NCBI GenBank assembly: GCA_017940445.1
Contig: JAGAYQ010000176.1
Span: 1-17,430, forward strand
DNA: 17,430 bases
Reading direction: 5' to 3'
Source: Pyramidobacter sp.
Lineage (GTDB): Bacteria; Synergistota; Synergistia; Synergistales; Dethiosulfovibrionaceae
Shown: positions 1 through 7,979 of the stretch, piece by piece
How positions within the stretch are numbered: position 1 is the stretch's first letter
Layout: each line of letters starts with the position of its first letter
Notes under the pieces: generated by a model
Told to the model about the DNA's origin: nothing
The model's database searches: none
Seen by the model: the letters and a program-made list of their open reading frames with translations, nothing else
Program-made: the position numbers and the translations under genes

Positions 1-698
<698 letters not shown>

Positions 699-710
699 AC
701 AATCATAAAC

Positions 711-756
711 AAACCGCGCCTGCTCCGCATGAAAATTGCGGCGCAGGCGCGGTTTT
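711..756. terminator. Bidirectional terminator between hutH and the NhaC-family gene
   Basis: A 12-bp perfect stem pairs AAACCGCGCCTG (711-722) with CAGGCGCGGTTT (744-755). A second inner pairing, CCGCA (725-729) with TGCGG (737-741), leaves a 7-nt loop. It is flanked by A-rich sequence on the left and T-rich on the right, so it can stop transcripts from both sides. Its right arm touches the stop codon of the minus-strand gene at 755. Confidence 0.85.
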
Positions 757-2101
757 ATCGTGATGTGCGCGGCTGCACGATAAACAGCCAAAGCGGTATG
801 ACGAATGATGTGAAACAGAGAGGGATGTACAGCAGACCGCTCAAGTCGCCCGCAAGTGAAAGTCCGACGATGTGCGTCAGTGCCGTGCCGCTCACGCTCC
901 AGGGAATAACAGGCGAGATTGCGACTGCAAGGGGGCCAATGGCCGAGGCCAGGAATGCAGGAGGCAGTCCTGATTTCTTCATCTGAGGTACAAACAGCGT
1001 CCCGACGAGCGCGCATGTCATCATGATGCTTCCTGTCGCGATCATCACGAACGTGCAGCAGATATGCGCAAGGCGCCTCAACCCTGATGGCGAATTTACG
1101 TTTTTCGTCATAAAAGAGAGCAGATCAGCCAGCGCACCGCATGCCTGATAGCTGCCGCCGAATACCATTGCCAGCGTAATCGTGATCAGGATCGAGGCGG
1201 TGGACGAAATCCCGCCGCGGTTGAGCATCGCGCGGAGCATCTTGTCAGCCCCGGTGTAACGGTAGCCATCGGTGATCAGCGAGGGGAGCTGAGCAGGGGA
1301 AATCGTGCCGGCAGCCAGACCGACGATGAGCGCTGCAACAATGCTGATAAAGAACACCGGCAGCGTCGGGACCCGGAAAATGATCAGGATGAGCATCAGA
1401 AGCGGTGGCACGATGCTGAGCAGTCCGGGATGGAAAAGCGCTTTCAGCTCGTCAAATGAATTTCCCTGAACAGGGACGCTGACGTTGAAAAAAAGCCCCA
1501 GTGCGGCGTAGGCAGCAAACAAAATCACAAACGGAACGGCAAGCTGGCGAAAAACGATGCGGTTGTACTCTTCGGACGTGCAGCCGGTCACACCGACACA
1601 AAGAAAGTTCGCCGCTGACATCGGTGAAAAAGCATTGCCCCAGAACGCTCCGCTGCCCAGACAGCCTGCGATCAGGCAGAGCGGTACACCCATTGCCTGA
1701 CCGACCCCGAGCAGAGCGATCCCCATTGTGCCGAGTGCAGAAATGCCGGAGCCCATCATCGTGCCAGTGACCGCCATCAGTGCAAACGTCACAGGCAGAT
1801 ACGTCGTCGGCGTAATGATCGCCCTTCCGCAGAGGATCAGCGCCGGCAGTGTCCCGGAGGCGATCCACGACGAGATCAGCGGTCCGATCAGAAGATAGAG
1901 CATCAAAACCGAAGGGATCGACGCGGCTGCGGCGAACATTTCTTTCGACAGCTCGCGCCATGACTTGCCTCGTGCCATCCCCAGCACGACAGACGACGCA
2001 ATTCCCAGCAGCAGCGGTACATAAGGCCGAAGATCGCCGCAAAAGGCTGCCTGTGCTGCAAGCGAAACGATCAGCACGAGAACAGGAACCAGAGCTGACA
2101 T
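755..2101 (-). CDS. NhaC-family (Na+/H+ antiporter-like) membrane transporter
   Basis: A 448-residue polytopic inner-membrane protein with roughly ten to twelve hydrophobic segments across its whole length. It resembles the NhaC family of Na+/H+ antiporters. The recognisable family block is at about residues 147-165, GSGAFWGNAFSPMSAAN. In textbook NhaC proteins the equivalent block reads approximately GxYFGDKMSPLSDTTN. Here Asp-Lys is replaced by Asn156-Ala and the later Asp by Ala, so cation coupling may differ and the substrate is uncertain. The start ATG has a GAAAGG ribosome site (2113-2118) 11 nt upstream, and a well-spaced promoter lies at 2150-2178. It stands alone between two terminators and is convergent with hutH. 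A role in exchanging an amino-acid-derived ion is possible but unproven. Confidence 0.8.
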   Translation of the reverse strand: MSALVPVLVLIVSLAAQAAFCGDLRPYVPLLLGIASSVVLGMARGKSWRELSKEMFAAAASIPSVLMLYLLIGPLISSWIASGTLPALILCGRAIITPTTYLPVTFALMAVTGTMMGSGISALGTMGIALLGVGQAMGVPLCLIAGCLGSGAFWGNAFSPMSAANFLCVGVTGCTSEEYNRIVFRQLAVPFVILFAAYAALGLFFNVSVPVQGNSFDELKALFHPGLLSIVPPLLMLILIIFRVPTLPVFFISIVAALIVGLAAGTISPAQLPSLITDGYRYTGADKMLRAMLNRGGISSTASILITITLAMVFGGSYQACGALADLLSFMTKNVNSPSGLRRLAHICCTFVMIATGSIMMTCALVGTLFVPQMKKSGLPPAFLASAIGPLAVAISPVIPWSVSGTALTHIVGLSLAGDLSGLLYIPLCFTSFVIPLWLFIVQPRTSR

Positions 2102-2149
2102 TTGAACATCAACCTTTCAGAAGCGAGTGAAAAATTAAAAATCGATGCT

Positions 2150-2178
2150 ACTATAGCGCGCGAGCTTCAGCGCGTCAA
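2150..2178 (-). promoter_or_regulatory. Sigma-70-type promoter of the NhaC-family gene
   Basis: Read on the minus strand, TTGACG (plus-strand 2173-2178) and TATAGT (2150-2155) are separated by exactly 17 bp. The transcript would begin about 40 nt upstream of the ATG at 2101. A GCTAT-TTT-ATAGC inverted repeat (2185-2197) sits just upstream of the -35 box and could be an operator. Confidence 0.65.
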
Positions 2179-2317
2179 ATATATGCTATTTTATAGCGTG
2201 AAAAGCGTGTAGAAAGATCGTAAGATAGTATGTCGCTGTGAGGAGCCGAGTGTCGCTCAGCTTTTTATCGAATGTGAAGGTGGTATCCTAAATACAAAAC
2301 TGATAAGCAGACACACA

Positions 2318-2360
2318 AAAACACAGCCGCCGGACCTGAAAAGTCTGACGGCTGTGTTTT
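2318..2360 (-). terminator. Terminator of the amino-acid ABC operon
   Basis: A 12-bp perfect stem pairs AAAACACAGCCG (2318-2329) with CGGCTGTGTTTT (2349-2360). It extends inward through a partly paired CCGGAC/GTCTGA section to a short loop. On the minus strand it is followed by a T-rich stretch. It lies 15 bp after the stop of the last ABC gene and separates that operon from the NhaC-family gene. Between 2230 and 2257 a TGTCGCT heptamer is repeated 20 bp apart, with no clear meaning. Confidence 0.85.
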
Positions 2361-2374
2361 GTGTGTGCAGAGAA

Positions 2375-3931
2375 TCACTCGTTGTAGTTTGCGGCCCGGT
2401 GCACAGCGACGACGCGGCGGCCGCGGAGGGAGACGTTGAGCTTTTTCTCCAGCTTGCGGGCCAGGCGGACGAACGGCGTGCCAATGAGCAGGTAGATCAC
2501 CGCGACGATGAAGCCGGTGCCGAAATAGTCGTAGTTGACCGTGGCCAGCTGGCCGTAGGTGCGCGTCAGATCGACGAGAGTGATGATCGAGACGAGCGAC
2601 GAATCCTTGAGCAGGGCGATGAAGTCGTTTGTCATCGGCAGGAGCGAGACGCGGATCGACTGCGGCAGGATGACATGGCGGAGCGCTTCCCATTTGGTCA
2701 TGCCAAGCGCCAGCGCGCCTTCCATCTGCGCGCGGGGAACGGCTTCAAGCCCGGCGCGGTAGTTCTCGGACTCGTAGGCCGCGTAGTTCATGCCCAGCGC
2801 CAGGGTGCCGGCAACAAACGGCGTAAGGCGGATGCCCACGTTCGGCAGGCCGTAGAAGATGAAAAACAGCTGGATCATCACCGGCGTGCCGCGGATGAAC
2901 TCTGTGTAGCACAGCGCCAGGGCGCGCAGCGGCAAAGGTCCGAAGAGGCGGCAGACAGCGATGAGGAGCCCGACGAAGAGTGCCAGCGCCATCGAGCAGA
3001 TCGACACTTCAAGCGTGACGAGGGCGGCCTTGCCGAACGACGGCAAAAAGCCGGCATAGCGCTTGAGGCGCTCGCCCCAGTTGCGCGCGCCGCGCTGGAT
3101 GTCGGCCCAGTGATCGTACATCACGGGCTTTTCCAGCGCCGGGCGGTGGTCGTTGAAGAAATCGGCCATGACCGGGCTCCAGAGGTTCCAGCGGTCATAG
3201 ATGCGGCGCAGCGTGCCGTTGTCGCGCAGCTTGACGATCGCTTCGTTGACGGCCTTGAGGAACTCCTCTTCGCCTTTGCGGATCGTCATGGCGTACTCCA
3301 TGCGGCCGATCGGCTCACCGACAAACTCAAACATCGGGTTGAACTGCGAGTAGTAGATCGACATCGGCGCGTCCATGACGACGGCGTCAAGACGTCCGTT
3401 CTGCATGTCCTGATAGGCGGTAGCCTCGTTCTCGTAGCTGCGGATGTCGGTGATGCCGGCTTTGGCCAGTGTTTCGTAGGCATAGGAGCCGCGCAGCGTG
3501 CCGATCGTGTGACCGCGGGCGTTTTCAAGGTTGCTCACGCCGGCGGGATTGCCTTTGGGCACGACCATCTGAAGATAGGTGACGTAGTAGGGGATGGAGA
3601 AGTTGATCATCTCGGCGCGCTCGGGCGTCACCTCGATGCCGTTGATAGCGATGTCGTACAGTCCGCGCTGCATTCCCGGAATGAGGATGTCCCACACGTT
3701 CTGGACGAACTCAGCCTTGAGTCCCAGCTCTGCAGCCAGGGCTTCGGCGATCTCGGTCTCGAAGCCGGTCAGCTTGGACTGATCTTCGGGATCGTAAAGG
3801 ATGAAAGGCACGCCGCCTTCGGAGTTGCCTCCCCAGCGAAGCACCTTGTCAGGCATAAAGCCGGCATAAGCACAGGAAGCGAAAAGCATCGCCGCGATAA
3901 AAGCGGCGCACAATTTCGGCTTGATCTTCAT
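2375..3931 (-). CDS. Fused solute-binding/permease protein of an amino-acid ABC transporter (copy 2)
   Basis: One 518-residue polypeptide combines two normally separate parts of a polar amino-acid ABC importer. Residues 1-23 are a signal peptide (ending CAYA). Residues about 30-255 are a family-3 solute-binding domain with GFETEIAEALAAELG, GLYDIAINGIEVTPER, YQDMQNGRLDAVVMD and LRRIYDRW. Residues about 285-505 are a HisM/GlnP-type permease with about five membrane spans, FIRGTPVMIQLFFIFYGLP, and the EAA loop (EGALALGMTKWEALRHVILP) that docks the ATPase. The binding domain would be tethered at the outer face of the inner membrane. It lies 67 bp downstream of a close paralogue, with no terminator or clear promoter between them, and likely uses the ATPase encoded at 5567-6379. 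The ligand cannot be read from sequence; a polar or charged amino acid is the family expectation. Confidence 0.92.
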   Translation of the reverse strand: MKIKPKLCAAFIAAMLFASCAYAGFMPDKVLRWGGNSEGGVPFILYDPEDQSKLTGFETEIAEALAAELGLKAEFVQNVWDILIPGMQRGLYDIAINGIEVTPERAEMINFSIPYYVTYLQMVVPKGNPAGVSNLENARGHTIGTLRGSYAYETLAKAGITDIRSYENEATAYQDMQNGRLDAVVMDAPMSIYYSQFNPMFEFVGEPIGRMEYAMTIRKGEEEFLKAVNEAIVKLRDNGTLRRIYDRWNLWSPVMADFFNDHRPALEKPVMYDHWADIQRGARNWGERLKRYAGFLPSFGKAALVTLEVSICSMALALFVGLLIAVCRLFGPLPLRALALCYTEFIRGTPVMIQLFFIFYGLPNVGIRLTPFVAGTLALGMNYAAYESENYRAGLEAVPRAQMEGALALGMTKWEALRHVILPQSIRVSLLPMTNDFIALLKDSSLVSIITLVDLTRTYGQLATVNYDYFGTGFIVAVIYLLIGTPFVRLARKLEKKLNVSLRGRRVVAVHRAANYNE

Positions 3932-3998
3932 GGAAGTAGTATCAGCCTCGCATTCTAGAAAATGTGTTTCCTGGATCTAAACAGTTCGTTTGGAGCTA

Positions 3999-5567
3999 TC
4001 AGTTATGGTAACTCGCCGGACGGAGCGTCGTATCGCGGCCGTGCTTGCCGCCGCGGTTGCCCTGGATGGCCACGGCCAGACGGCGCTCGGTGTAGCGGGC
4101 GAGACGGACAAACGGCAGGCCGATCAGGAAGTAGATGATGGCGACCATGATGCCGATGCCAAAGTAGTCATAATACGTGTTTGCCAGCTGACCGTAGGCT
4201 TTCGTCAGGTCGATCAGCGTGATCATCGAAACGAGCGACGAGTCCTTGAGCAGCGAGATGAAATCGTTCGTCACCGGCGGCAGCGAAACGCGCACGGCCT
4301 GAGGAATGACGACGTAGCGAAGGGCCTCGCGCTTGGTCATGCCGAGCGCGAGAGCGCCTTCCATCTGCGCGCGGGGAACGGCCATCAGTCCGGCGCGATA
4401 GTTCTCGGCCTCATAGGCTGCGTAGTTGATGCCGAGGCCGATGACGCCGGCCCAGAAGGGCGTGAGCTTCAGTCCGATATTGGGCAGACCGTAGAAGATG
4501 AAAAAGAGCTGGATCAGCACGGGCGTGCCGCGGACCACTTCGATGTAGCCGGTGGCGATGCGCGACAGGAACTTGGGCGCAAACAGCCGGGTCACGGCGA
4601 GGATCAGACCGAGGGCGATCGCCAGAGCCATGGCGCAGACCGAGACCTTCAGCGTGACGATCGACGCTTTGCCGAACGTGGGCAGGAAGCTCACGTAGCG
4701 GTCGAAACGCTGCTTCCAGGTCAGCCCTTTGCGCTGATATTCGGCCCAGGCGTTGAAGCGGTCGGGACCGAACTTGGCGGGCGTTTCGTCGTGGAAGAAC
4801 TCGGCCATCACGGGCGTCCACACGTTCCAGCGGTCATAAATGCCGCGGAGCGTGCCATCGTCGCGGATGGAAACGAGCGCTTTGTTGAGCTTGTCGAGCA
4901 GCTCCGAATTGCCCTTGCGCACCGGGATGCCGTACAGGATCTCGCCGATCGGCTTGCCGACGAACTCAAGATCGGTGTTGAAGCCGGCGTAGAAGATCGC
5001 GATCGGGGAATCCATCAGCACCGCGTCGAGACGGTCGTGCGCCATATCCTGATAGGCGTTGATCTCGTTGTCGTAGGTGCGGATCTCGTCCACGCCCGCT
5101 TCGACAAGCTGGAAAAACGCGTAGGACTGCTTCAGCGTGCCGACACGCTTGCCGACGCAGTCTTCAAGCGAGTTGATCTTGGCGGGATTGCCCTTCTGGA
5201 CGACGAGCTGCAAAAACGTCTTATAGTAGGGAAGAGAAAAATCGACTTCTTCCTGGTGCTCGGGCGTGATCTCCAGACCCGAAAGGGCGATGTCGTACAG
5301 TCCCAGGTTGAGCCCCGGAATGAGGTTGTCCCAGCCGTTGTGGACGAACTGCGGCGTCATTCCCATCCTTTCGGCCAGCGCGTTCACGATGTCGATCTCA
5401 AAACCGATCATGTGCTTGTTTTCGCTGTCCGGCTCCATGAACATGTAGGGGACATTGCCCTCGGAGTCGCCGCCCCATTTGAGGACAGGCTTGTCTTCGG
5501 CCGACGCGGAAAAAGCGCAGACAAACAGCGCGATGATCGCGCAGAGAAGAAGACGAACCCGTTTCAT
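3999..5567 (-). CDS. Fused solute-binding/permease protein of an amino-acid ABC transporter (copy 1)
   Basis: A 522-residue fusion with the same order as its downstream neighbour: signal peptide 1-23 (ending FSASA), family-3 solute-binding domain at about 27-255 (GFEIDIVNALAERMG, GLYDIALSGLEITPEH, YQDMAHDRLDAVLMDSP, LRGIYDRWN), then a permease at about 285-500 (VVRGTPVLIQLFFIFYGLP; EAA loop EGALALGMTKREALRYVVIP). The two copies align from end to end without large gaps, so they arose by duplication. Binding-domain residues differ in many places, consistent with different ligands. Its ATG overlaps the ATPase stop codon by one base (TGATG), indicating translational coupling. The C-terminal tail after residue 500 is basic and not shared with the other copy. 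Two permease chains are needed per transporter, so homodimers or a mixed dimer are both possible. Confidence 0.92.
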   Translation of the reverse strand: MKRVRLLLCAIIALFVCAFSASAEDKPVLKWGGDSEGNVPYMFMEPDSENKHMIGFEIDIVNALAERMGMTPQFVHNGWDNLIPGLNLGLYDIALSGLEITPEHQEEVDFSLPYYKTFLQLVVQKGNPAKINSLEDCVGKRVGTLKQSYAFFQLVEAGVDEIRTYDNEINAYQDMAHDRLDAVLMDSPIAIFYAGFNTDLEFVGKPIGEILYGIPVRKGNSELLDKLNKALVSIRDDGTLRGIYDRWNVWTPVMAEFFHDETPAKFGPDRFNAWAEYQRKGLTWKQRFDRYVSFLPTFGKASIVTLKVSVCAMALAIALGLILAVTRLFAPKFLSRIATGYIEVVRGTPVLIQLFFIFYGLPNIGLKLTPFWAGVIGLGINYAAYEAENYRAGLMAVPRAQMEGALALGMTKREALRYVVIPQAVRVSLPPVTNDFISLLKDSSLVSMITLIDLTKAYGQLANTYYDYFGIGIMVAIIYFLIGLPFVRLARYTERRLAVAIQGNRGGKHGRDTTLRPASYHN

Positions 5568-6379
5568 CAGGCGATCACTCCGTTGAGGTGACGAAGGAAG
5601 TTCTTGGTCCGTTCATCCTTCGGCTGAGTGAAGAGCACGTCGCCGTCTTCCTTCTCGACGATCTCGCCGCCGTGCATGAAGACGATGTAGTCCGACGCGT
5701 CGCGGGCAAACTTCATCTGGTGAGTGACGATCACCTGCGTCATGCCTTCCTGATCGAGGTTCTTCATGACCTGGAGCACTTCGCCGACCAGCTCGGGGTC
5801 GAGCGCGCTCGTCGGCTCATCGTAGAGCATGACCTTGGGATTCATGGCCAGAGCACGGGCGATTGCAGCGCGCTGCGTCTGCCCGCCGGACATCGTGGCG
5901 GGATATTTGTCGGCAAAGTCCGCAAGACCGACTTTTGCAAGCAGCTCGATCCCCGTCTTCTTGGCGACGTCCTCTTTGACGTGCTTGACGACCATGGGAG
6001 CGAGCATGATGTTTTCAAGAACTGTTTTGTGGGGGAAGAGGTTGAAGCTCTGAAACACCATCCCGACTTCCTGGCGCATCTTGTGACACGCTTCGAGGAA
6101 TTTCTTGTCGAAATCGCGGTCCTGCTCCTCGTCCTCAACAGAACGGCTGACCGTTACGCCGGCGATCGTGATCGTGCCGGAATCGATGTACTCAAGACAG
6201 TTGAGACAACGCAGAAATGTGGATTTTCCACAGCCCGAGGGACCGATGATGGAAACGAGATCCCCTTCTTCGATATTGATGGAAACGCCCTTCAGGACAG
6301 GAGCCCCATCTTCGTAACTTTTGCGCAGGTCTTTCACCTGGATCAACGGTACAGCCGCATTGTTCAATTTACGTCTCAT
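5567..6379 (-). CDS. Amino-acid ABC transporter ATP-binding protein (GlnQ/HisP type)
   Basis: A cytoplasmic ATPase of about 270 residues that powers a polar amino-acid importer. Numbered from the chosen start, it has Walker A GPSGCGKST (46-54), Q-loop Gln110 in VFQSFNLFPH, signature MSGGQ (163-167), Walker B VMLYDEP (183-189), the D-loop SALD, and H-loop His220 (IVTH). A charged insert of about 15 residues sits at 80-95, before the Q-loop. The frame stays open upstream to 6511, but that extension looks like non-coding leader. ATG at 6379 directly follows an AGGAGG (6380-6385), which is unusually close; TTG at 6367 would be 12 nt from it, so the exact start is unsure. It is the first gene of the operon and is coupled to the next gene by TGATG. 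It is the only ATPase gene in view for two permease genes. Confidence 0.92.
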   Translation of the reverse strand: MRRKLNNAAVPLIQVKDLRKSYEDGAPVLKGVSINIEEGDLVSIIGPSGCGKSTFLRCLNCLEYIDSGTITIAGVTVSRSVEDEEQDRDFDKKFLEACHKMRQEVGMVFQSFNLFPHKTVLENIMLAPMVVKHVKEDVAKKTGIELLAKVGLADFADKYPATMSGGQTQRAAIARALAMNPKVMLYDEPTSALDPELVGEVLQVMKNLDQEGMTQVIVTHQMKFARDASDYIVFMHGGEIVEKEDGDVLFTQPKDERTKNFLRHLNGVIA

Positions 6380-6427
6380 CCTCCTGTTACAGGACCGGCG
6401 TGACGCTCGTGCCGTTCCTATAGCTTG

Positions 6428-6455
6428 TGCCGGGAAGTTCCCACAGGGCCCGGCA
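6428..6455 (-). promoter_or_regulatory. GC-rich stem-loop in the ABC operon leader
   Basis: TGCCGGG (6428-6434) pairs with CCCGGCA (6449-6455) around a 14-nt loop. The loop side contains an alternative small palindrome, GGGAAGTTCCC. It lies in the untranslated leader about 50 nt before the ATPase start and has no following T-run, so it is not a simple terminator. Confidence 0.35.
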
Positions 6456-6550
6456 TTGTTGGCAAAAATTTTCGCCCCTTTGTTTTCCTGCCGCAGGACG
6501 ATCATGCTCATCCGCGGAGGAGTCTCCCGCTTATAGCAGGGTTAAGGTCA

Positions 6551-6578
6551 ATTATAGGGATAAATTTCCCTTTGACAA
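6551..6578 (-). promoter_or_regulatory. Sigma-70-type promoter of the amino-acid ABC operon
   Basis: On the minus strand TTGTCA (plus-strand 6573-6578) and a perfect TATAAT (6551-6556) are 16 bp apart. The spacer is the near-palindrome GGGAAATTTATCCC, a plausible repressor site. The start point would be near 6544, giving a leader of about 160 nt before the ATPase gene. Confidence 0.7.
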
Positions 6579-6691
6579 GACCTGAATTTCCCGCGCGGCA
6601 AAATTTGCCCTGAATATCAGGCGTGAAATTCTGAAGAAAAGCAGTTTAACGCCCGTGATCTGTATGACGAACGACGATTTACGCAAAAAAA

Positions 6692-6713
6692 GATTGCGCA
6701 GGTGAACGCAATC
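6692..6713. promoter_or_regulatory. Inverted repeat upstream of the nucleoside hydrolase gene (putative operator)
   Basis: GATTGCG (6692-6698) and CGCAATC (6707-6713) form a perfect 7-bp inverted repeat with an 8-bp spacer. A TATGAT box follows at 6722-6727, about 90 nt before the hydrolase start. A TTGCGC lies in the left arm, but its 22-bp distance from TATGAT is too long for a normal promoter. The repeat looks more like a dimeric regulator site than a terminator, since no T-run follows. Confidence 0.4.
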
Positions 6714-6814
6714 CCGTGGAATATGATAGAATCAACTTGATCGAAGGAACGAAACAGTATTTTTTAGTACGGCGCCTTTGAGCGCCCGATAACGATTGGG
6801 AAGGAGAAAGTACG

Positions 6815-7900
6815 ATGTTCAACCGCGTTTTCAGAAAAAGCGCTGCTGTCCTGGCCTTGCTGCTGGCTGTGAGCGGAGGCGCCCTTGCGAAAGAGAAGGT
6901 CATCCTTGATACCGACATGGTGGAGAGCTTTGACGACGGCATGGCGATGCTCATGCTGGCAAAGTCGGATGAGATCGAACTGCTCGGCGTCACCATCACA
7001 TTCGGCAACACATGGGTGAGTGAAGGCATCGCCTATGCTTTGCGCCAGCTGGAAGCCGTCAAAATGGAGTGGAAGATCCCTGTGCTGAAGGGCATCGACC
7101 AGACGACGCGCGCGGGGCGTCAGATCGCTCTGCAGCATGAGATCAAAACGTTCGGTTCCGGATTTGACGGATACTGGGGAGCCTTTTCGAAAACCGATCC
7201 CGGCGACTGGCGCAGCGTGTATCAAAAAGCCTACGGCCGCGAGCCCAAATGCGCTCCCATGGATGGACACGCCGTCAACTTTATTATCGAGTCCGTGCGC
7301 CGCAACCCCGGCGAGGTGACGATCGTCGAGATCGGCGCGCCCTGCAACCTCGCTGCAGCGCTGCGTATGGCGCCCGATATTGCGCCTCTGGTCAAGCGCG
7401 TGATCTACATGGGAGGCACCTTCTTCGTCCCCGGTAACACGACACCGCGCGCTGAGTTCAACTGGTGGTGCGATCCCGAAGCTGCCCGCACCTGTGTGCG
7501 CGCTCCTTTCAAAGAGCAGATCATCATCCCGCTCGACGCCTGCAACCATATGCCCTACGACGCCCCCAAACTGGCAGAGCTGATCGGCCTGACGAAGAAC
7601 GAGATCATCCACTCGATGCTCCAGGCCAAGTATGATTATGTCTACGGCTCCGGCAAGGCGCTTTTTGATCTGTTCATGTGGGATCTTATCGCCGCGGCGG
7701 TGTGCATCGACAATTCGCTCATCACCGAAAGCGTGACGGCGCACGTCGATGTCGACACGTCCTTCGGCCCCGGCTACGGTTCTCCCAGTGCCTTCATCAC
7801 CGGCGTGCCTCCCGCGGGCACCCAGAAGGCAAAGATCGTCACCAACGTTGATACAGCCCGTATCTGGAAGATGATCGACAGCCTCTGCGCTTCACTGTAG
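6815..7900 (+). CDS. Exported nucleoside hydrolase (inosine-uridine hydrolase family)
   Basis: A 361-residue enzyme expected to cut the N-glycosidic bond of nucleosides, giving free base and ribose. A signal peptide covers residues 1-25 (hydrophobic core, ending GGALA), so it should act in the periplasm, unlike the usual cytoplasmic family members. The calcium-binding N-terminal motif is DTDMVESFDDGMAM from Asp32, in the longer-spaced form with five residues between DTD and DD. The middle motif EFNWWCDPEAA (Glu214, Asn216) and the late Asp290 in FMWDLIAAA match the remaining metal and ribose-binding positions. The start is fixed by AAGGAG (6801-6806), 8 nt upstream. The gene stands alone, with a terminator after it. 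The nucleoside preference cannot be told from sequence. Confidence 0.88.
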   Translation: MFNRVFRKSAAVLALLLAVSGGALAKEKVILDTDMVESFDDGMAMLMLAKSDEIELLGVTITFGNTWVSEGIAYALRQLEAVKMEWKIPVLKGIDQTTRAGRQIALQHEIKTFGSGFDGYWGAFSKTDPGDWRSVYQKAYGREPKCAPMDGHAVNFIIESVRRNPGEVTIVEIGAPCNLAAALRMAPDIAPLVKRVIYMGGTFFVPGNTTPRAEFNWWCDPEAARTCVRAPFKEQIIIPLDACNHMPYDAPKLAELIGLTKNEIIHSMLQAKYDYVYGSGKALFDLFMWDLIAAAVCIDNSLITESVTAHVDVDTSFGPGYGSPSAFITGVPPAGTQKAKIVTNVDTARIWKMIDSLCASL

Positions 7901-7917
7901 GATTCCGGTACAAGAGC

Positions 7918-7952
7918 AAACGGCCTCGTGACGTGATTGCGAGGCCGTTTTT
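7918..7952 (+). terminator. Terminator after the nucleoside hydrolase gene
   Basis: An 11-bp perfect stem pairs AAACGGCCTCG (7918-7928) with CGAGGCCGTTT (7940-7950), with an 11-nt loop and a following T-run. It lies 17 bp past the stop codon and only 27 bp before the next gene, leaving no room for a normal promoter, so the peptidase may depend on read-through. Confidence 0.85.
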
Positions 7953-7979
7953 GCATGAATCGATTACGGAGGGTACTTC

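Larger units (their letters stand above)
6380..6814. other. Divergent intergenic region: ABC operon leader and nucleoside hydrolase upstream region
   Basis: These 435 bp hold no gene I can support. The left part (6380-6545) is a leader of about 160 nt for the minus-strand ABC operon, with a GC-rich hairpin at 6428-6455. The middle has the ABC promoter (6551-6578), with a near-palindrome GGGATAAATTTCCC in its spacer (6558-6571), and a CCTGA-ATA-TCAGG palindrome (6609-6621). The right part has the inverted repeat at 6692-6713, a TATGAT box (6722-6727) and a small hairpin GGCGC/GCGCC (6771-6786) just before the ribosome site AAGGAG (6801-6806) of the hydrolase gene. I do not recognise a known riboswitch. 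Confidence 0.6.

Noticed and set aside
2354..5591. Two antisense open frames of about 530 codons each (2354-3958 and 3990-5591) covering the two ABC fusion genes
   Set aside because: Their translations are rich in Arg, Asp, His, Val and Gln with no domain, and they mirror the GC-rich codon pattern of the real genes. Because the two real genes are paralogues, both show the same mirror frame. The sense strand has clear signal peptides and domain motifs.
5588..6403. Open frame on the plus strand opposite the ABC ATPase
   Set aside because: It is a codon-bias shadow; all ATPase motifs are on the minus strand.
6380..6511. N-terminal extension of the ABC ATPase to 6511
   Set aside because: The extra 44 residues look unrelated to the family, and a ribosome-like AGGAGG lies at the later start.
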